From assembly GCA_959347315.1 (NCBI GenBank), contig OY365806.1, positions 37,666,505 to 37,730,504 on the forward strand: 64,000 nt of DNA, in the 5' to 3' direction. Position 1 is the stretch's first letter. Every line of letters starts with the position of its first letter. The translations under genes and the position numbers were made by a program. This DNA is from Bimastos eiseni. Taxonomy: Eukaryota; Annelida; Clitellata; Crassiclitellata; Lumbricidae. The notes under the pieces were generated by a model. That model was not told where the DNA came from. It was given only the letters and a program-made list of their open reading frames with translations, and searched no databases. Shown piece by piece: positions 11,028 to 21,775 of this stretch.

Positions 11028-11463
11028 TAGTGGCGTTGGTTGCTAAAACTGCTCGCAAATTGTATCAGCAGCTGTTTCGTTATTCTCGCTTCTTCCCTCT
11101 GTCCTGTCATCGACAGACTTTCCGCTTAGTCTTCTATCAATTCATTATTTATCGCGAATTTTACTTTGTCGGCCTGAGCGGCTGACCACACGGCTGCCGT
11201 CTGCGTAGAGGACATCTGTTGGGTCTGCTGTTTAAGCTTCTCGCCATTTCTCGAGGATTTGGAGAGGCAGCAAACCCCCGCTGACCAGGGAAAGTCCCGC
11301 GTAGGGGCCGTGTTCTGTGGCCCCACAGGAACCCGGTTCTTCGTTGAACGCCCTGATCGGCAACAGCTGGTAACTGTGGCTCCATATATAGTCTGATCTA
11401 CGCCGCGGATCTGCGCTGCTGCTGCATGCTAATTCATTGTCGGCTCTGAGCTAAACGCTTCCT
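11028..11463. other. GC-richer interval, no gene recognised
   Basis: Overlapping minus-strand frames of 66 and 74 codons (11126-11385) show no family motif. No splice-supported exon was identified. Confidence 0.4.
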
Positions 11464-11605
11464 ACATTGTCGTCGTCGTCGTCATCGTTCTCTTCATCGT
11501 CATCAACGACAGTAACATCTTTCTCCTTCTTCTTCCTCTCCTCCTCCTACTCCTCCTCCTTCTCTTCCACCTCCTTCTTCTCTTTCTCCTCCTTCTTCTC
11601 GCCGT
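11464..11605. repeat. (GTC)n and (CTC/CTT)n pyrimidine tract
   Basis: GTC repeats at 11468-11485, then about 85 bp of CTC/CTT. The minus-strand frame encodes Arg-rich low complexity. Confidence 0.92.
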
Positions 11606-12337
11606 TTGTCCAGCACACGAACAAGTGTGCCTGAGTAGCCGTACAGTAGCAACTATCAGAGTCAGGTGTTCTTGAGCGCACATATTATGATGTTATTATT
11701 TTCACAGTTTAATTAACCCAGTATTACATCTGCTAGAAATTCAGATCCGAGCATTTTAGACCCACGTGTACCAGCATCTAACATATATGGCCTACTCACA
11801 AATGTCAACATTTGCCTCGAAGTCACTTTGACTTGCTGAGCCTCGGCCGATATATACACCAGCAAGTAAACACCATTGACTAATCAATAATACTCCATCG
11901 TAAAGGGCAGCCGACTTTTTAAATAATGCGCATTTGCCTTTATAATTTATTGTCTCGATAAAGCATCAAATTATCTCCTCTGAGAGACTTTGAACGCAAC
12001 AAAGCGACCTGATGACTCCAACATTTAACGCTCGCAGCCAACGATTCTCTGCAGCCCACGGGGGGGGGGGGGCAATGTCCTGCCCCAACCATGCCAACGA
12101 AAGTAAATCAAATTACAGAGAAAGAAATCTCACTAGAGGAATTGTTCGTAATTGTTTGACGGACTCGTGGTAAACCGATGGATGGACTGTACAACTTAAC
12201 ACAACGTATAAATGGGTTTCAAAATCTATGGTAGTCTATACGTGTACACGCTTGATATACTGGGTAAATTCGTATTTTACATATGCAAAAAAATGACTTA
12301 GCATTAATTATCTACTGTTAATGAACATAACTGCTCA
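11606..12337. other. No gene; contains a G13 homopolymer
   Basis: Mostly unique AT-rich sequence. A run of 13 G residues lies at 12060-12072. Nothing coding was recognised. Confidence 0.6.
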
Positions 12338-12480
12338 TATCGCGATAGAGTATCGCGATACTTGGTATCGCCTATAATTTTTTGAATATCGCAGCGAGAA
12401 TCGCGATAGTTTTATTTTGCTGGTATCGCATGTGTATCGCGATACTTTTTATATCATATTTCAGCGATACTTGATATCAA
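12338..12480. repeat. Cluster of TATCGCGATA-type palindromes
   Basis: ATCGCGATA occurs four times (near 12340, 12352, 12399 and 12437), with further half-sites GTATCGC and CAGCGATA, all within about 140 bp and immediately left of the minisatellite. No terminal repeats or target duplication were found, so the nature of the block is unknown. Confidence 0.7.
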
Positions 12481-12485
12481 TACTT

Positions 12486-13506
12486 GGAGGTAAGGGAGGG
12501 TGAGAGCATTGGAGGTAAGGGAGGGTGAGAGCATTGGAGGTAAGGGAGGGTGAGAGCGTTGGAGGTAAGGGAGGGTGAGAGCGTTGGAGGCAAGGGAGGG
12601 TAAGAGCATTGGAGGTAAGGGAGGGTGAGAGCATTGGGGTAAGGGAGGGTGAGAGCATTGGAGGTAAGGAAGGGTGAGAGCATTGGAGGTAAGGGAGGGT
12701 GAGAGCATTGGAGGTAAGGGAGGGTAAGAGCATTGGAGGTAAGGGAGGGTGAGAGCGTTGGAGGTAAGGGAGGGTGAGAGCATTGGAGGTAAGGGAGGGT
12801 GAGAGCATTGGAGGTAAGGGAGGGTGAGAGCGTTGGAGGTAAGGGAGGGTGAGAGCGTTGGAGGCAAGGGAGGGTAAGAGCATTGGAGGTAAGGGAGGGT
12901 GAGAGCATTGGGGTAAGGGAGGGTGAGAGCATTGGAGGTAAGGAAGGGTGAGAGCATTGGAGGTAAGGGAGGGTGAGAGCATTGGAGGTAAGGGAGGGTA
13001 AGAGCATTGGAGGTAAGGGAGGGTGAGAGCGTTGGAGGTAAGGGAGGGTGAGAGCATTGGAGGTAAGGGAGGGTGAGAGCATTGGAGGTAAGGGAGGGTG
13101 AGAGCATTGGAGGTAAGGGAGGGTGAAAGCATTGGAGGTAAGGGAGGGTGAGAGCATTGGAGGTAAGGGAGGGTGAGAGCATTGGAGGTAAGGGAGGGTG
13201 AGAGCATTGGAGGTAAGGGAGGGTGAGAGCATTGGAGGTAAGGGAGGGTGAGAGCATTGGAGGTAAGGGAGGGCGAGAGCATTGGAGGTAAGGGAGGGTG
13301 AGAGTATCGGAAGAAAGGGAGAGTGAGAGTATTAGAGGAAAGAGAGGGTGAGATCAATGGAGATAAGAGAATGCGAGTGTGTTGGAGATAAGGGATGATG
13401 AGGGCAATGGAGGCATGGAAGGGTGAGTAGTATTGGAGGTAAGGGCGAGTGAGAGTTTCGGAGGCTAGGACGGATGGGAGTATTGAAGGTAAAGGAGGGT
13501 GTGAGT
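12486..13506. repeat. 25-bp G-rich minisatellite, about 40 units, with higher-order structure
   Basis: Seen: the unit contains GGAGGTAAGGGAGGGTGAGAG plus a short GCATT or GCGTT spacer. Variants include GCATT/GCGTT, GTGAG/GTAAG, GGCAAGG and one 24-bp unit. The block 12541-12814 is repeated at 12815-13088: 274 bp, eleven units. Units right of about 13310 are increasingly diverged, while the left edge is sharp. The minus strand is open in all three frames because the 25-bp unit contains no stop in any phase, giving spurious frames of about 250-298 codons. The repeated G2-3 tracts could support G-quadruplexes. Expansion by unequal exchange is inferred. Confidence 0.95.
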
Positions 13507-15095
13507 AAGTGACTCGACTTATAGACTATATTAATACTCGTTTATCAGCTCAAAGACGGCTTGTGCCAAAAGTCGCGTGCCGCTAGGTGGAGTGGTGAAT
13601 ATGAAAGAGTATTTAGAGACTGCGAGAAGACGTGAGAGGAATGTTCGGATGGTCAGAAGACTGGCAAATGCTCTCTAACTTGTGAGAGTTCTCATGGGGA
13701 CAAGAAATAAAGAGTTTTCCTATGAACTGTGGTTCGGAATTGAAAGGGAGGGAGGAAGAAAGTGAGTTATTGTGCATTGTATGTACTTGAACTGGTGAAA
13801 CGGTGTTTCGAGGACGTAGGCATTAATTATTTAAGAAAATTAAAAGAATCATATGACAGAAATTCTTCATCGCAAGAGTTGCGGTTCTATGGAATAGTTT
13901 GAATGTTCCCTATTCAGACAGTCCGCAATGCTACTGTTACATAGATTGATTGCTCACCTGCTTAATTTCGCCAACAACTTCTCGCAATCAATTGTATCGG
14001 ATTGCCTTCAGTTCAAAGTTCTGGTCCTGGTCACTAAATCAAACTGCGTATTGCTCCGAAATATCTCATGGATCACGTTCGCTTCCCTCTTTCTCCTTTC
14101 TTCCGTGTGTTCCATTATTACCCAAACTAGATCTTTTGCCACCATTGTGCCCTTTCCGCATCTCTACCTGCTACCAGCCTACCACTGTGCCAGAAAACAT
14201 CAACAAGCACGCTGAAATCATCACTAAACCGTTCTATAGTTTAATTATTGAAGAGCTCCCTATGTAATTCCCTTTCCTCGTCTCTACGTGTTACCAATTT
14301 TTCTCACTGTCTTCCTGCATCATTCTTCCCCTCACAACCCTTTATACTCTCAGGATTTCCGAGCTGGGGTGCTTCTGATTGGCCACTGCTGTGAGCGGCG
14401 TTTTAAAAATTGGTTAAAACAGATACAATAATACAATGCAGCCAGGATTACGTGTTTTACAATCGCGCAGAGACAATCTCCCATCAGCTTAACTTGTCCC
14501 TCGTTTTTCCTTTTTCGTTGTAGCGTAATTGAATAGCTTCTAGTTTAGACCGAACAGACGTGCATTCTAAAAACGGACGAGAACGCTGGTTCCAGCTGTT
14601 CACTCTCCATGTTGCAGGTCACTTCATGTGCGGTGATAAAATTAGAGAGAACATTGCCTCAGTTCCCCACGGATTGCCGTTTGTGAAACTGCCTGGATCG
14701 ACACAAGAACGCAATTAGCTCTCTGAGTCATTTCTGGGGCGCGACCCAATATTTATCGAGACACGTTCGCGACGAATATCTTGAATGCTGTCCCTAACCG
14801 GGGCACTCTCTACTCCAATAATATTAGGCCAATTTGTTTTGAAAATCGAAATAGAAACGAACCTCGTGGGTTATGAAATGGTTTTATCTGAATTCAGGCT
14901 GAGCCTGTAATAAGTATATACACATCCATGGCGCATTGGTGAAAATAAATCCTCTTGTTTGCGTGTAAGCCTAATAAGTCAGAGGAATAGACTAAGCATG
15001 ACCCAGAGAGAAGTTATATAATTAGAATAATAATGGGGAAAAATCCTCAATACTTCCCGCATGTACACTGTCCATCAGGAAAAATTGTCTGATTA
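13507..15095. other. No gene recognised
   Basis: About 1.6 kb of unique-looking sequence. Plus-strand frames of 95-105 codons at 13928-14267 overlap in different phases and show no motif. No mobile-element end was identified. Confidence 0.5.
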
Positions 15096-15136
15096 TTGTC
15101 ATTATTATTGCCATTATTATTATTATTATTGTTATT

Positions 15137-15213
<77 letters not shown>

Positions 15214-15215
15214 TA
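15096..15215. repeat. (ATT)n(ATC)n microsatellite
   Basis: An uninterrupted ATC run of about 75 bp follows an ATT-rich lead. Poly-Asp and poly-Met frames on the minus strand are artefacts. Confidence 0.96.
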
Positions 15216-15587
15216 CTATGACATTTATTGAGAAAGAAAACAAACTGACATAAATGCAGAAATGCTAACATGAGTGACAATATAATAATGTTTTAACTGA
15301 TGCGTCACTATCAGCCACTTGCGCCCTCTTCCGACGGTTCAGATGCTCTGACTCACCCATACTCAGCTACATACTGCTTGCCGAGATAGGATGTCTAGTG
15401 GAGATGCAGTGACTTGTATGAAATTTTGTTGGTTAGTTGATGTTCCCACTCGGGTGCACTGGTCTGAACTCTTAACGATGCATCGACTGACACCTGCTCG
15501 AGTCCGACGGGTCAATGAGATCTTTTCATCCAAATGCAGATTGGAGTCGATCTATCGCTACTTTATATCGACTCGTGCACTTCGAAT

Positions 15588-15660
15588 TGACTTGCATATC
15601 TGTCGAAGTGCCACTGGAACAATCTCTCTTGGCAACGTCACACGAATAGCATGCAGTTTA
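15588..15660. repeat. Diverged direct repeat, left copy
   Basis: Shares GCCACTGGAACAATCTC, CTTGCATATCTGTCGAAG-like text and CACGAATAGCATGC-like text with 17377-17480. The two copies flank the Helitron-like block in the same orientation, about 1.79 kb apart. Confidence 0.75.
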
Positions 15661-15793
15661 AAGAATCTTTTAATACACCCAGATGTATTGCCATCTTCTT
15701 TCCTTTCCATGAATCGTCAATTTCTGCTTTTTCTTGTGGCCCTGACGTCTCTCTTGGACTATATATATATATATATATATGAGTTCAGTTCTT

Positions 15794-15835
15794 CACGTGC
15801 AGATTGTATATATATATATATGCAATCTGCACGTG
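15794..15835. repeat. 13-bp perfect inverted repeat around a TA tract
   Basis: CACGTGCAGATTG (15794-15806) and CAATCTGCACGTG (15823-15835), with an AT-only loop. It ends 15 bp before the Helitron-like terminus. Confidence 0.85.
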
Positions 15836-15850
15836 GATAAATGAAATATA

Positions 15851-15879
15851 CTAGCTGGAGTACCCGGCGTTGCCCGGGT
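15851..15879 (-). repeat. Helitron-like 3' terminus (hairpin plus CTAG)
   Basis: Arms ACCCGG (15862-15867) and CCGGGT (15874-15879) enclose CGTTGC. The CTAG end is at 15851-15854. A truncated version (CTAGCTGGTGCACCCGGG) lies near 16550 and a full one at 34294-34322. Confidence 0.7.
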
Positions 15880-16031
15880 TGAGACAGGTTTTGGCCCTGT
15901 AGAGCAGGAAGACGGCGGCCGCGGGTTCGCCAACCCCTCTACTGGGTGTCCCAGGTGTTCCCCGAGCGAACGGTGAAGGTTTCGAGTGAAAAAGTGTGCA
16001 AATTCATAAACGGACAGACAGACACACAGGA

Positions 16032-16548
16032 TCTAGACATACATGCATCTTCAACTTTTCCTCCTCTTCCCATTCCTTAGTGTTAATCCTTACTCACCAT
16101 CATTCCTTCTTCTTCTGATTCCTGGCATCATCTGTTCCCACCACTTCATTACGATTCATTCGCCTTTCCTCAGTCTAATCCCTCCTCCTCCTTCTCTAAT
16201 TCCTCTTCTCTTTCTCTGTCTTCTCTTTCTATTCATTCCCTTTTGTTTTCACTCACCTTTTCCCAACTTTCTCCACTTACTTCTACTTCTCACCCTATCC
16301 TAATCACTTCTTCCTCCCACCCCATCCTCCTTTTCACACTCCTCACCGTCTTCTCCACTTCATCATGCACTCATCGTTACACTTGTCCTTTCTTCTACTC
16401 CATAATCCTTCCCTTCGACTTCCTCCTTCTCCTCCTCCTCCTCCTCCTCCTCCTCCTCAATAATCCTGCGTTCCCTTTCCTAACCCTCTTCATCATTCTA
16501 ACCCCTCTTCTTCCTCTGATAGCCCGAACCCTCTGCATTCCCACCAAC
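16032..16548. repeat. Pyrimidine-rich tract, with (CTC)n at 16424-16457
   Basis: CT-rich degenerate sequence inside the Helitron-like block, probably expanded between two stacked copies. Leu/Ser/Pro open frames here are compositional. Confidence 0.85.
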
Positions 16549-17376
16549 TCTAGCTGGTGCACCCGGGTTGAGACAGGTATTTGGCCCTGGAGAGGAGAAA
16601 GACAGAAGTGTTCCCCGAGCGAACGACGAAGGTTTAAAGTCAGTAGATCTAAAAGTGTGGAAATGCGTACGAAGTACACACCGACCTGAGCGACTGTCCC
16701 AAATTGTCTATCCATTCCCCGAGCGACCTGCGAAGGTTTAAAGTCAGTAGCTGCAAAAGTTTTCAAATTTCAACAAAGTACAAACCCAGCTGACCGACTC
16801 TGCAAACGCATATCTCCCGAGAAAAAGGTGTGGCAGAGAGATATGACATGCAGGTGTTTCGGCGTGACGATCATGGCGACTGAAAAGGAAACTTTCTTTG
16901 GGAGTGGGGTCCTGAGGCAGGTTTTTGGCCCTGGAGACCAGGAAGAGGGCGGACGCGGGTTTCGCGAACCCCTCGACTGCGTGTGTCAGGTGTTCCCCGA
17001 GCCAATGGTAAAGGTTTCGACTGAATAGCTCTAAAACTGTGCAAGTGCATCGCCGTACAAAGACATAAAGACAGACAGAATTATCTCTTTATATTATATA
17101 ATATATATATATATAATACATATATAATATATATGGGCACAGTTGACAGCCACCATATCGGTACGAAGATTGTTGTTATTATGGAGCAGAATTTTCTGAA
17201 TTTTTGTGCTTTTGAGCTCTGGCTTTGACATTGAACGCTTAACATATTATAGCGCTCTTAAATATAATACCAGAAAACAACAGCTGCAGAGTGCAAATGT
17301 CGATTTCAGTGCTGATAACAGGAATATATAGCCTGCTAATGAAGTAGACATTTTCTTTTATTATTAATATGCACAT

Positions 17377-17480
17377 GGAATCGACTGGCATATCTGTCGA
17401 TGTACCACTGGAACAATCTCTCTTGGTCTCGTAAAGCGTTTCTATTCTCGGAAAGTCCATACGAATAACAATGCTTACGT
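17377..17480. repeat. Diverged direct repeat, right copy
   Basis: Counterpart of 15588-15660. The best shared stretch is CACTGGAACAATCTCTCTTG. It retains a 30-bp insertion relative to the left copy before the CATACGAATAACAATGC-like end. Confidence 0.75.
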
Positions 17481-18464
17481 CAAATTCGACGACATTATTG
17501 CCAACCAATTTGTCACTGCCGCTGTTACTTAGAGTTTTCGTTATTTGTGGTAAGCGTACATAGCTTTCTGATCACTGAGCTTTGACTCTTGCGTAAGGCG
17601 TCATGTTCAATTCTTTTCTGACTCTATCTATTTCTTTCACTCACCCTTCGTCAATGTATGTTTCTCTCACTCTTAGGCCTATATCTCTGCCGCTGACTGT
17701 TAATTTCGTCTTATTTTATTACTGCTTCTTTGGGGAGGCCATCCGGCGCTCACAGCGTATAATACAAAATGAAAGTGTTTTAAACAGAAAAGTTAAATGT
17801 TTATAAGATTTCCAATTGGTACATATATATTTATGTTTTTGTTTGATCTTAAGCATCTAAATGGAAGCAACTCAATGTGACCTTTTGACATGAACTGAAA
17901 ATTAGGTGTGACATTGCAAGCGAAAGGGCAAAACCGCAAAAAATTTATCTTGACGCGTCAGACGATTACGCAAAATTTAGCTCGGCTTATTTGCCCATTA
18001 CGAGGGTTCAATACTCTTCCAAGAGAATGACTGCTAAGAACAGATACTATTGTGGCTAGAACGGTTTATTCTTCAATGTAAAACACCATTCAGTGTCCAT
18101 TCTTTTCAGAATGCTGTCTGTCCATAATAGCGCAACGGTTGTGCCTTATTACCCGTCATTAAATATACTGTGCTTCATTAGCGTCTCCTTGTTTCGATGC
18201 ATTACTACTCCTAAGAGCGTAGATATATACCCGCAATCGTATCGCATATACGTTACTTTTCACGCAGGATAGTTTCGTGCACCAGTAGAAAGCCGTTGTC
18301 GTCGGACATTTCGGAATGGCCAGACCATCCGATATTCGTCGATTAGTTGCACGACGGTTCGCATTCACGAAACTCCTGATTAATGTGAGAGCGTGGATCG
18401 GTCCGAATGGCAATTAGGAGAGCTACGATGTATGGGCGACGAGCGAGAGTTGTTATCAGAGACG

Positions 18465-18468
<4 letters not shown>
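17481..18468. other. No gene recognised
   Basis: Contains TAGGCCTA at 17674-17681. Open frames of 60-85 codons have no recognisable features. Confidence 0.55.
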
Positions 18469-18505
<37 letters not shown>

Positions 18506-18521
18506 AGAGAGAGAGAGAGAG
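18469..18521. repeat. (TA)n(GA)n compound microsatellite
   Basis: About 17 TA units, then about 9 GA units. Confidence 0.96.
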
Positions 18522-18653
18522 CGAGCGGCAAAGGCCACGAATAAACACCGGCTTGCCCTGTTCAAAGCATGAGTTGCGGCCCCACTGCGTATGGGAAAGG
18601 ATTCCGTGTTGATACGGTCGTGGTTGAACCTCGACTTAAAAGAGTCTAAACTG

Positions 18654-18673
18654 ATATTATCAGCTGATAATAT
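18654..18673. repeat. Perfect 20-nt palindrome
   Basis: ATATTATCAGCTGATAATAT. No associated element was recognised. Confidence 0.85.
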
Positions 18674-19121
18674 ACATGTACGTGTATTCTGTGGTTGAAC
18701 TTCAAGCTTTTCCTCATTTTCGGATCCCTTGAAATTCAGGCAGTCCATCCGATGCCGTTGGTGTTTTAATACTCATTAATTCAGATACTTCGCGCGTTGC
18801 AAAGTGATGCCTCGGATCATGTCGCTGGAACGAATCAGATAAGATGTATACAGAAGAGGCTCAATGAAGCATGACGCATCGGGATGTTAGACGTATCGTT
18901 GTCATGGCTACCGATGGACACTATTCTGGCGTAAATCAGAAGCCTTATTTTGTCATAATATGATTTCGTTCACGCACTCTCCCTGGTAACGACAGCAACA
19001 ACATCAATCCAAAACAACGACGAAATCTCGCAGTTCTCGTCCGGCTATATATGCACTATAAGCCATGCGCTGGACATGTGTCTGTATGCAATCGTAGGCC
19101 TTATGCGTGACTGAAATCGTG

Positions 19122-19165
19122 GATTTTTATAGCGCCCTTCAATGTTATCTACTCAGAGGCACGTC
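19122..19165 (-). mobile_element. LINE/SINE 3' tail fragment
   Basis: The minus strand reads CCTCTGAGTAGATAAC, then TTGAAGGGCGCTATAAAAA. It is the same tail family as 19510-19600, without a clear terminal microsatellite. Confidence 0.55.
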
Positions 19166-19509
19166 CGACTCAACCTCAGTTAAAGCGAACAGTCTTATGG
19201 TGGGTAGGACTATATACATAAAACGCTTCGACAAAAGTACTGGGCACCAATTAAGCGAGGAGCCAAAGAAAATTCATTCAAAATTTCAGGACCAGTTACA
19301 GAGAAGACACGGCGATGAATAACAGAAGTCGCTATCGTAATCTAACATTTTTAAGGCGCCACACGAAAGCCATGCACAGGGCGTTAGTTTATTCGCTAGC
19401 GCTGCGTCGAGTCATAAGAGTTATCCAAAGGAGAGCCCAGGGTAGGTTAAGGCTGGCTTTTCAAAGAGGTCAATACGAATCGTGGACAAGGAGCTCATAA
19501 TGTATGAAC

Positions 19510-19600
19510 GTATTTTTCAATCAATCAATCAGTCATAATACTTGATATAGCGCCCCTTCAAGATTTCTACTCATGAGGCGCTCCTTTTGTTTGTGTTGCA
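19510..19600 (-). mobile_element. LINE/SINE 3' tail with (ATTG)n end
   Basis: Minus strand: GAGCGCCTCATGAGTAG, then CTTGAAGGGGCGCTATATCA, ending in (GATT)n. Known: L2/CR1-type LINEs and their SINE partners finish in a short conserved tail plus a tandem tetramer. It resembles the 3' UTR downstream of the L2-like reverse transcriptase end at 45.1 kb. Confidence 0.65.
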
Positions 19601-20609
19601 AAGAGGCAAAGAGTAAGCTGGTGTTTGGGAGCCAAAGTTTGCACAATTGCGGCAAGTTTTGGAAATACCCACGATTATGGTCCTTTCATGGAACAGCGGG
19701 TTATCACAGGCGCACGACGTCGACGATGGCTCATGGACATGTCTAGACTTATTTGCTGACATGGAGAGAAAGGTGGATGTTAAAAACCTGAAGAATGTAC
19801 GACTTTGTGTTTGCCTGTTGTATCGGACTGTTAACTATCATTCCATGGCAGTTTTCAACGACTTAACACTCGCATGTCGTCCCTAAATTCCCTTAGAGAT
19901 GTATCAGGCTTACAGTTCAATCTACTTACTTATTTATTATTTATTGCAGCTCTATTTCCGCCAGACGTTTATAGTCCATGATCCAAATAATACTGCAAAC
20001 AATTTGTCTGTGGAGTGTGAAATGTCGATGAATACTCTTGGTTAAAGTAATTATTCTAGTTCATACAGCTCTCCAGTCTGACTTCGTTTCTTGGTGACTC
20101 TAACCCAATCGTTTATTACAAACAGTTCACCTCTGATTTCACATTTATCAGATAAAGCTTGATAGAAAGGGTTAGGCCATTTTCGCTGAATTGAACACAT
20201 TAAATCCTTTCAGGATTTTAGCATGGTGTTTGAGTGTACACTGTAGGTTTCGCCATGGCTACCATTTGTATTGGTAATACGCCTAATTTTCTATTCTGAC
20301 AACAATAATAGCCTACTGCAGTTGGCGCAGGTTTCGCACAGTTTGACAATGAGAATAAAAGATTTGGTTCATATTTAACAATTGACAAAGGAGCTTATTC
20401 TATTGGATGGGTTTGTTTGTAAACTGGAAGACAGTATTTAGCTTCGCATTATTGCAATATGATAGTATTTCGTTGGTTTAAATGTGACCGATATATTCCT
20501 ATGCTAAGTGCTAAAATCTGCTATTTTTGCTTCATCACGCGGTGCTTGGTATTTCAAGCTTTTGGTCTCGAAGTAAGATTTATTAAGGGCAAATTGAATG
20601 TGAAGGCGC
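19601..20609. other. No gene recognised
   Basis: Unique-looking AT-rich sequence with only short chance open frames. Confidence 0.55.
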
Positions 20610-20617
20610 ATTTTCTG

Positions 20618-20954
20618 CAGTGGCGGTTCTTGCTTATACATAATGGGGTGGCCAGATGGGGGCCAGGCAAAAATAGGGGTGGCACACCAAACCTTGCGTT
20701 GGCAAACACAGTGACCTATCGGTTCATTACACTATGCATCACACAGCAATCAGTATGTCAAACCCCATTACTTTTTGAATGCCAATGTAATTTCCATATC
20801 TTCTATCACAAAATAAAAAAAATGTTGATGTTGTAAAGCATATACATCATAATAAATCTAATATATACATTTAGGGACTCGTGGCCATAGGGGTGGCCAG
20901 CCTTAATTTGGGGTGGCTATGGACACCTCGGGTCACCCCGTAGAAACGCCTCTG
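20618..20954. mobile_element. hAT-like MITE, 337 bp
   Basis: Seen: the left end CAGTGGCGGTTCTTG is mirrored by CAGAGGCGTTTCTACG on the opposite strand of the right end. The flanks ATTTTCTG (20610-20617) and ATTGTCTG (20955-20962) match at 7 of 8 positions. GGGGTGGCCAG occurs at both subterminal regions. Known: CAGNGGCG termini with 8-bp duplications are characteristic of hAT elements. No transposase is encoded. Confidence 0.8.
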
Positions 20955-20962
20955 ATTGTCTG

Positions 20963-21724
20963 TCGCGCATGTCATGGGCTCTTTTGTTGTTAAGACGGAT
21001 TTGTGGATATGGTTTATTGCGTTTTAGTGGACTGCTAAATATTTATCATTTTCATTGTTTACAAAATCATCTGAAGTTGATTTGTAAGCATCGTACGGTT
21101 TTGAAAGTTTAAAGACTTTAAGGATCAGGCAAACATTTCAAACTTATTTTGAGTTATAAAAGGAAGCCAACACATCTGACCGAACGCCGAGAAGAAGCAC
21201 ACAGCACCAAGCGATCGAGTCATAGAATTAAGGATGCGTGGAAACCTGTTGATTTCAAGGTCTGTAAGATACATGAGAGAACCGATTTGTTAAAATTTCG
21301 GCGAAAGCATACAAGAGACCAGAGACTGTGGCTAAAACATATAATATTATTTCGTTGTCAGTCACAGATTCCATGTGGCATCTACGTACGTTGTAGGCCT
21401 ACTTATATTTGTTGGCTAATGGGACACCTCTGACGTAGGCCTATAGTTTCAGTGACGTAGTCGCATATCCACCTGCGTGTGATTAGCAGAGACATCCAAC
21501 GTCATCTGAAGACTATAGAAAGATAAATCTCGCTAAAATTAAGTTAGTTATTAAGCCGATGGATCTTAGAAGACGAGCGAAACTGAGTTCAGTGCAAAGT
21601 CAGTTTAAGACAATGCGACGACATTCTTCTGATGAAGTCCGCAATGCATGTTAAGAAGAAGGTGAACTATGTTAGAAGAGAGGTGACATGTGTGTGTGCG
21701 TGTGTTGTTTGAAATGTCAGTTAA
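20963..21724. other. No gene; two TAGGCCTA sites 42 bp apart
   Basis: TAGGCCTA is at 21394-21401 and 21436-21443. A 94-codon frame at 21149-21433 has no recognisable domain. Confidence 0.5.
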
Positions 21725-21775
21725 TAAATCAGAATCTATGTAGCACCCCTTCAAGATCCCTACTCAGATGCGATC
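21725..21775 (-). mobile_element. LINE/SINE 3' tail fragment
   Basis: The minus strand reads CATCTGAGTAGGGATCTTG, then AAGGGGTGCTACATAGATT. It is clearly related to the 19510-19600 tail. Confidence 0.6.

Larger units (their letters stand above)
15851..17110 (-). mobile_element. Non-autonomous Helitron-like block, possibly nested copies
   Basis: Seen: on the minus strand the block finishes with a CCCGGGCAACGCCGGG hairpin, a short spacer and CTAG, followed by T. Known: Helitrons end in a short GC hairpin followed by CTRR and insert between A and T. The internal text (GTTGAGACAGG, TTTGGCCCTGGAGA, GTGTTCCCCGAGCGAACG) recurs at 15880-15980, 16565-16640 and 16905-17010, so at least three related segments are stacked. 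The right edge falls near CAGACAGAATTATCTC at about 17085-17100. No Rep or helicase coding sequence is present, and the 5' TC terminus is not certain. Confidence 0.65.

Noticed and set aside
12454..13357. Minus-strand frames of 251-298 codons
   Set aside because: They are the 25-bp minisatellite read in three phases; no start context or independent support.
21626..21650. Hammerhead ribozyme core (CTGATGA)
   Set aside because: The required CGAAAC-type partner and stem III are absent; the other CTGATGA occurrences in the window fail the same test.
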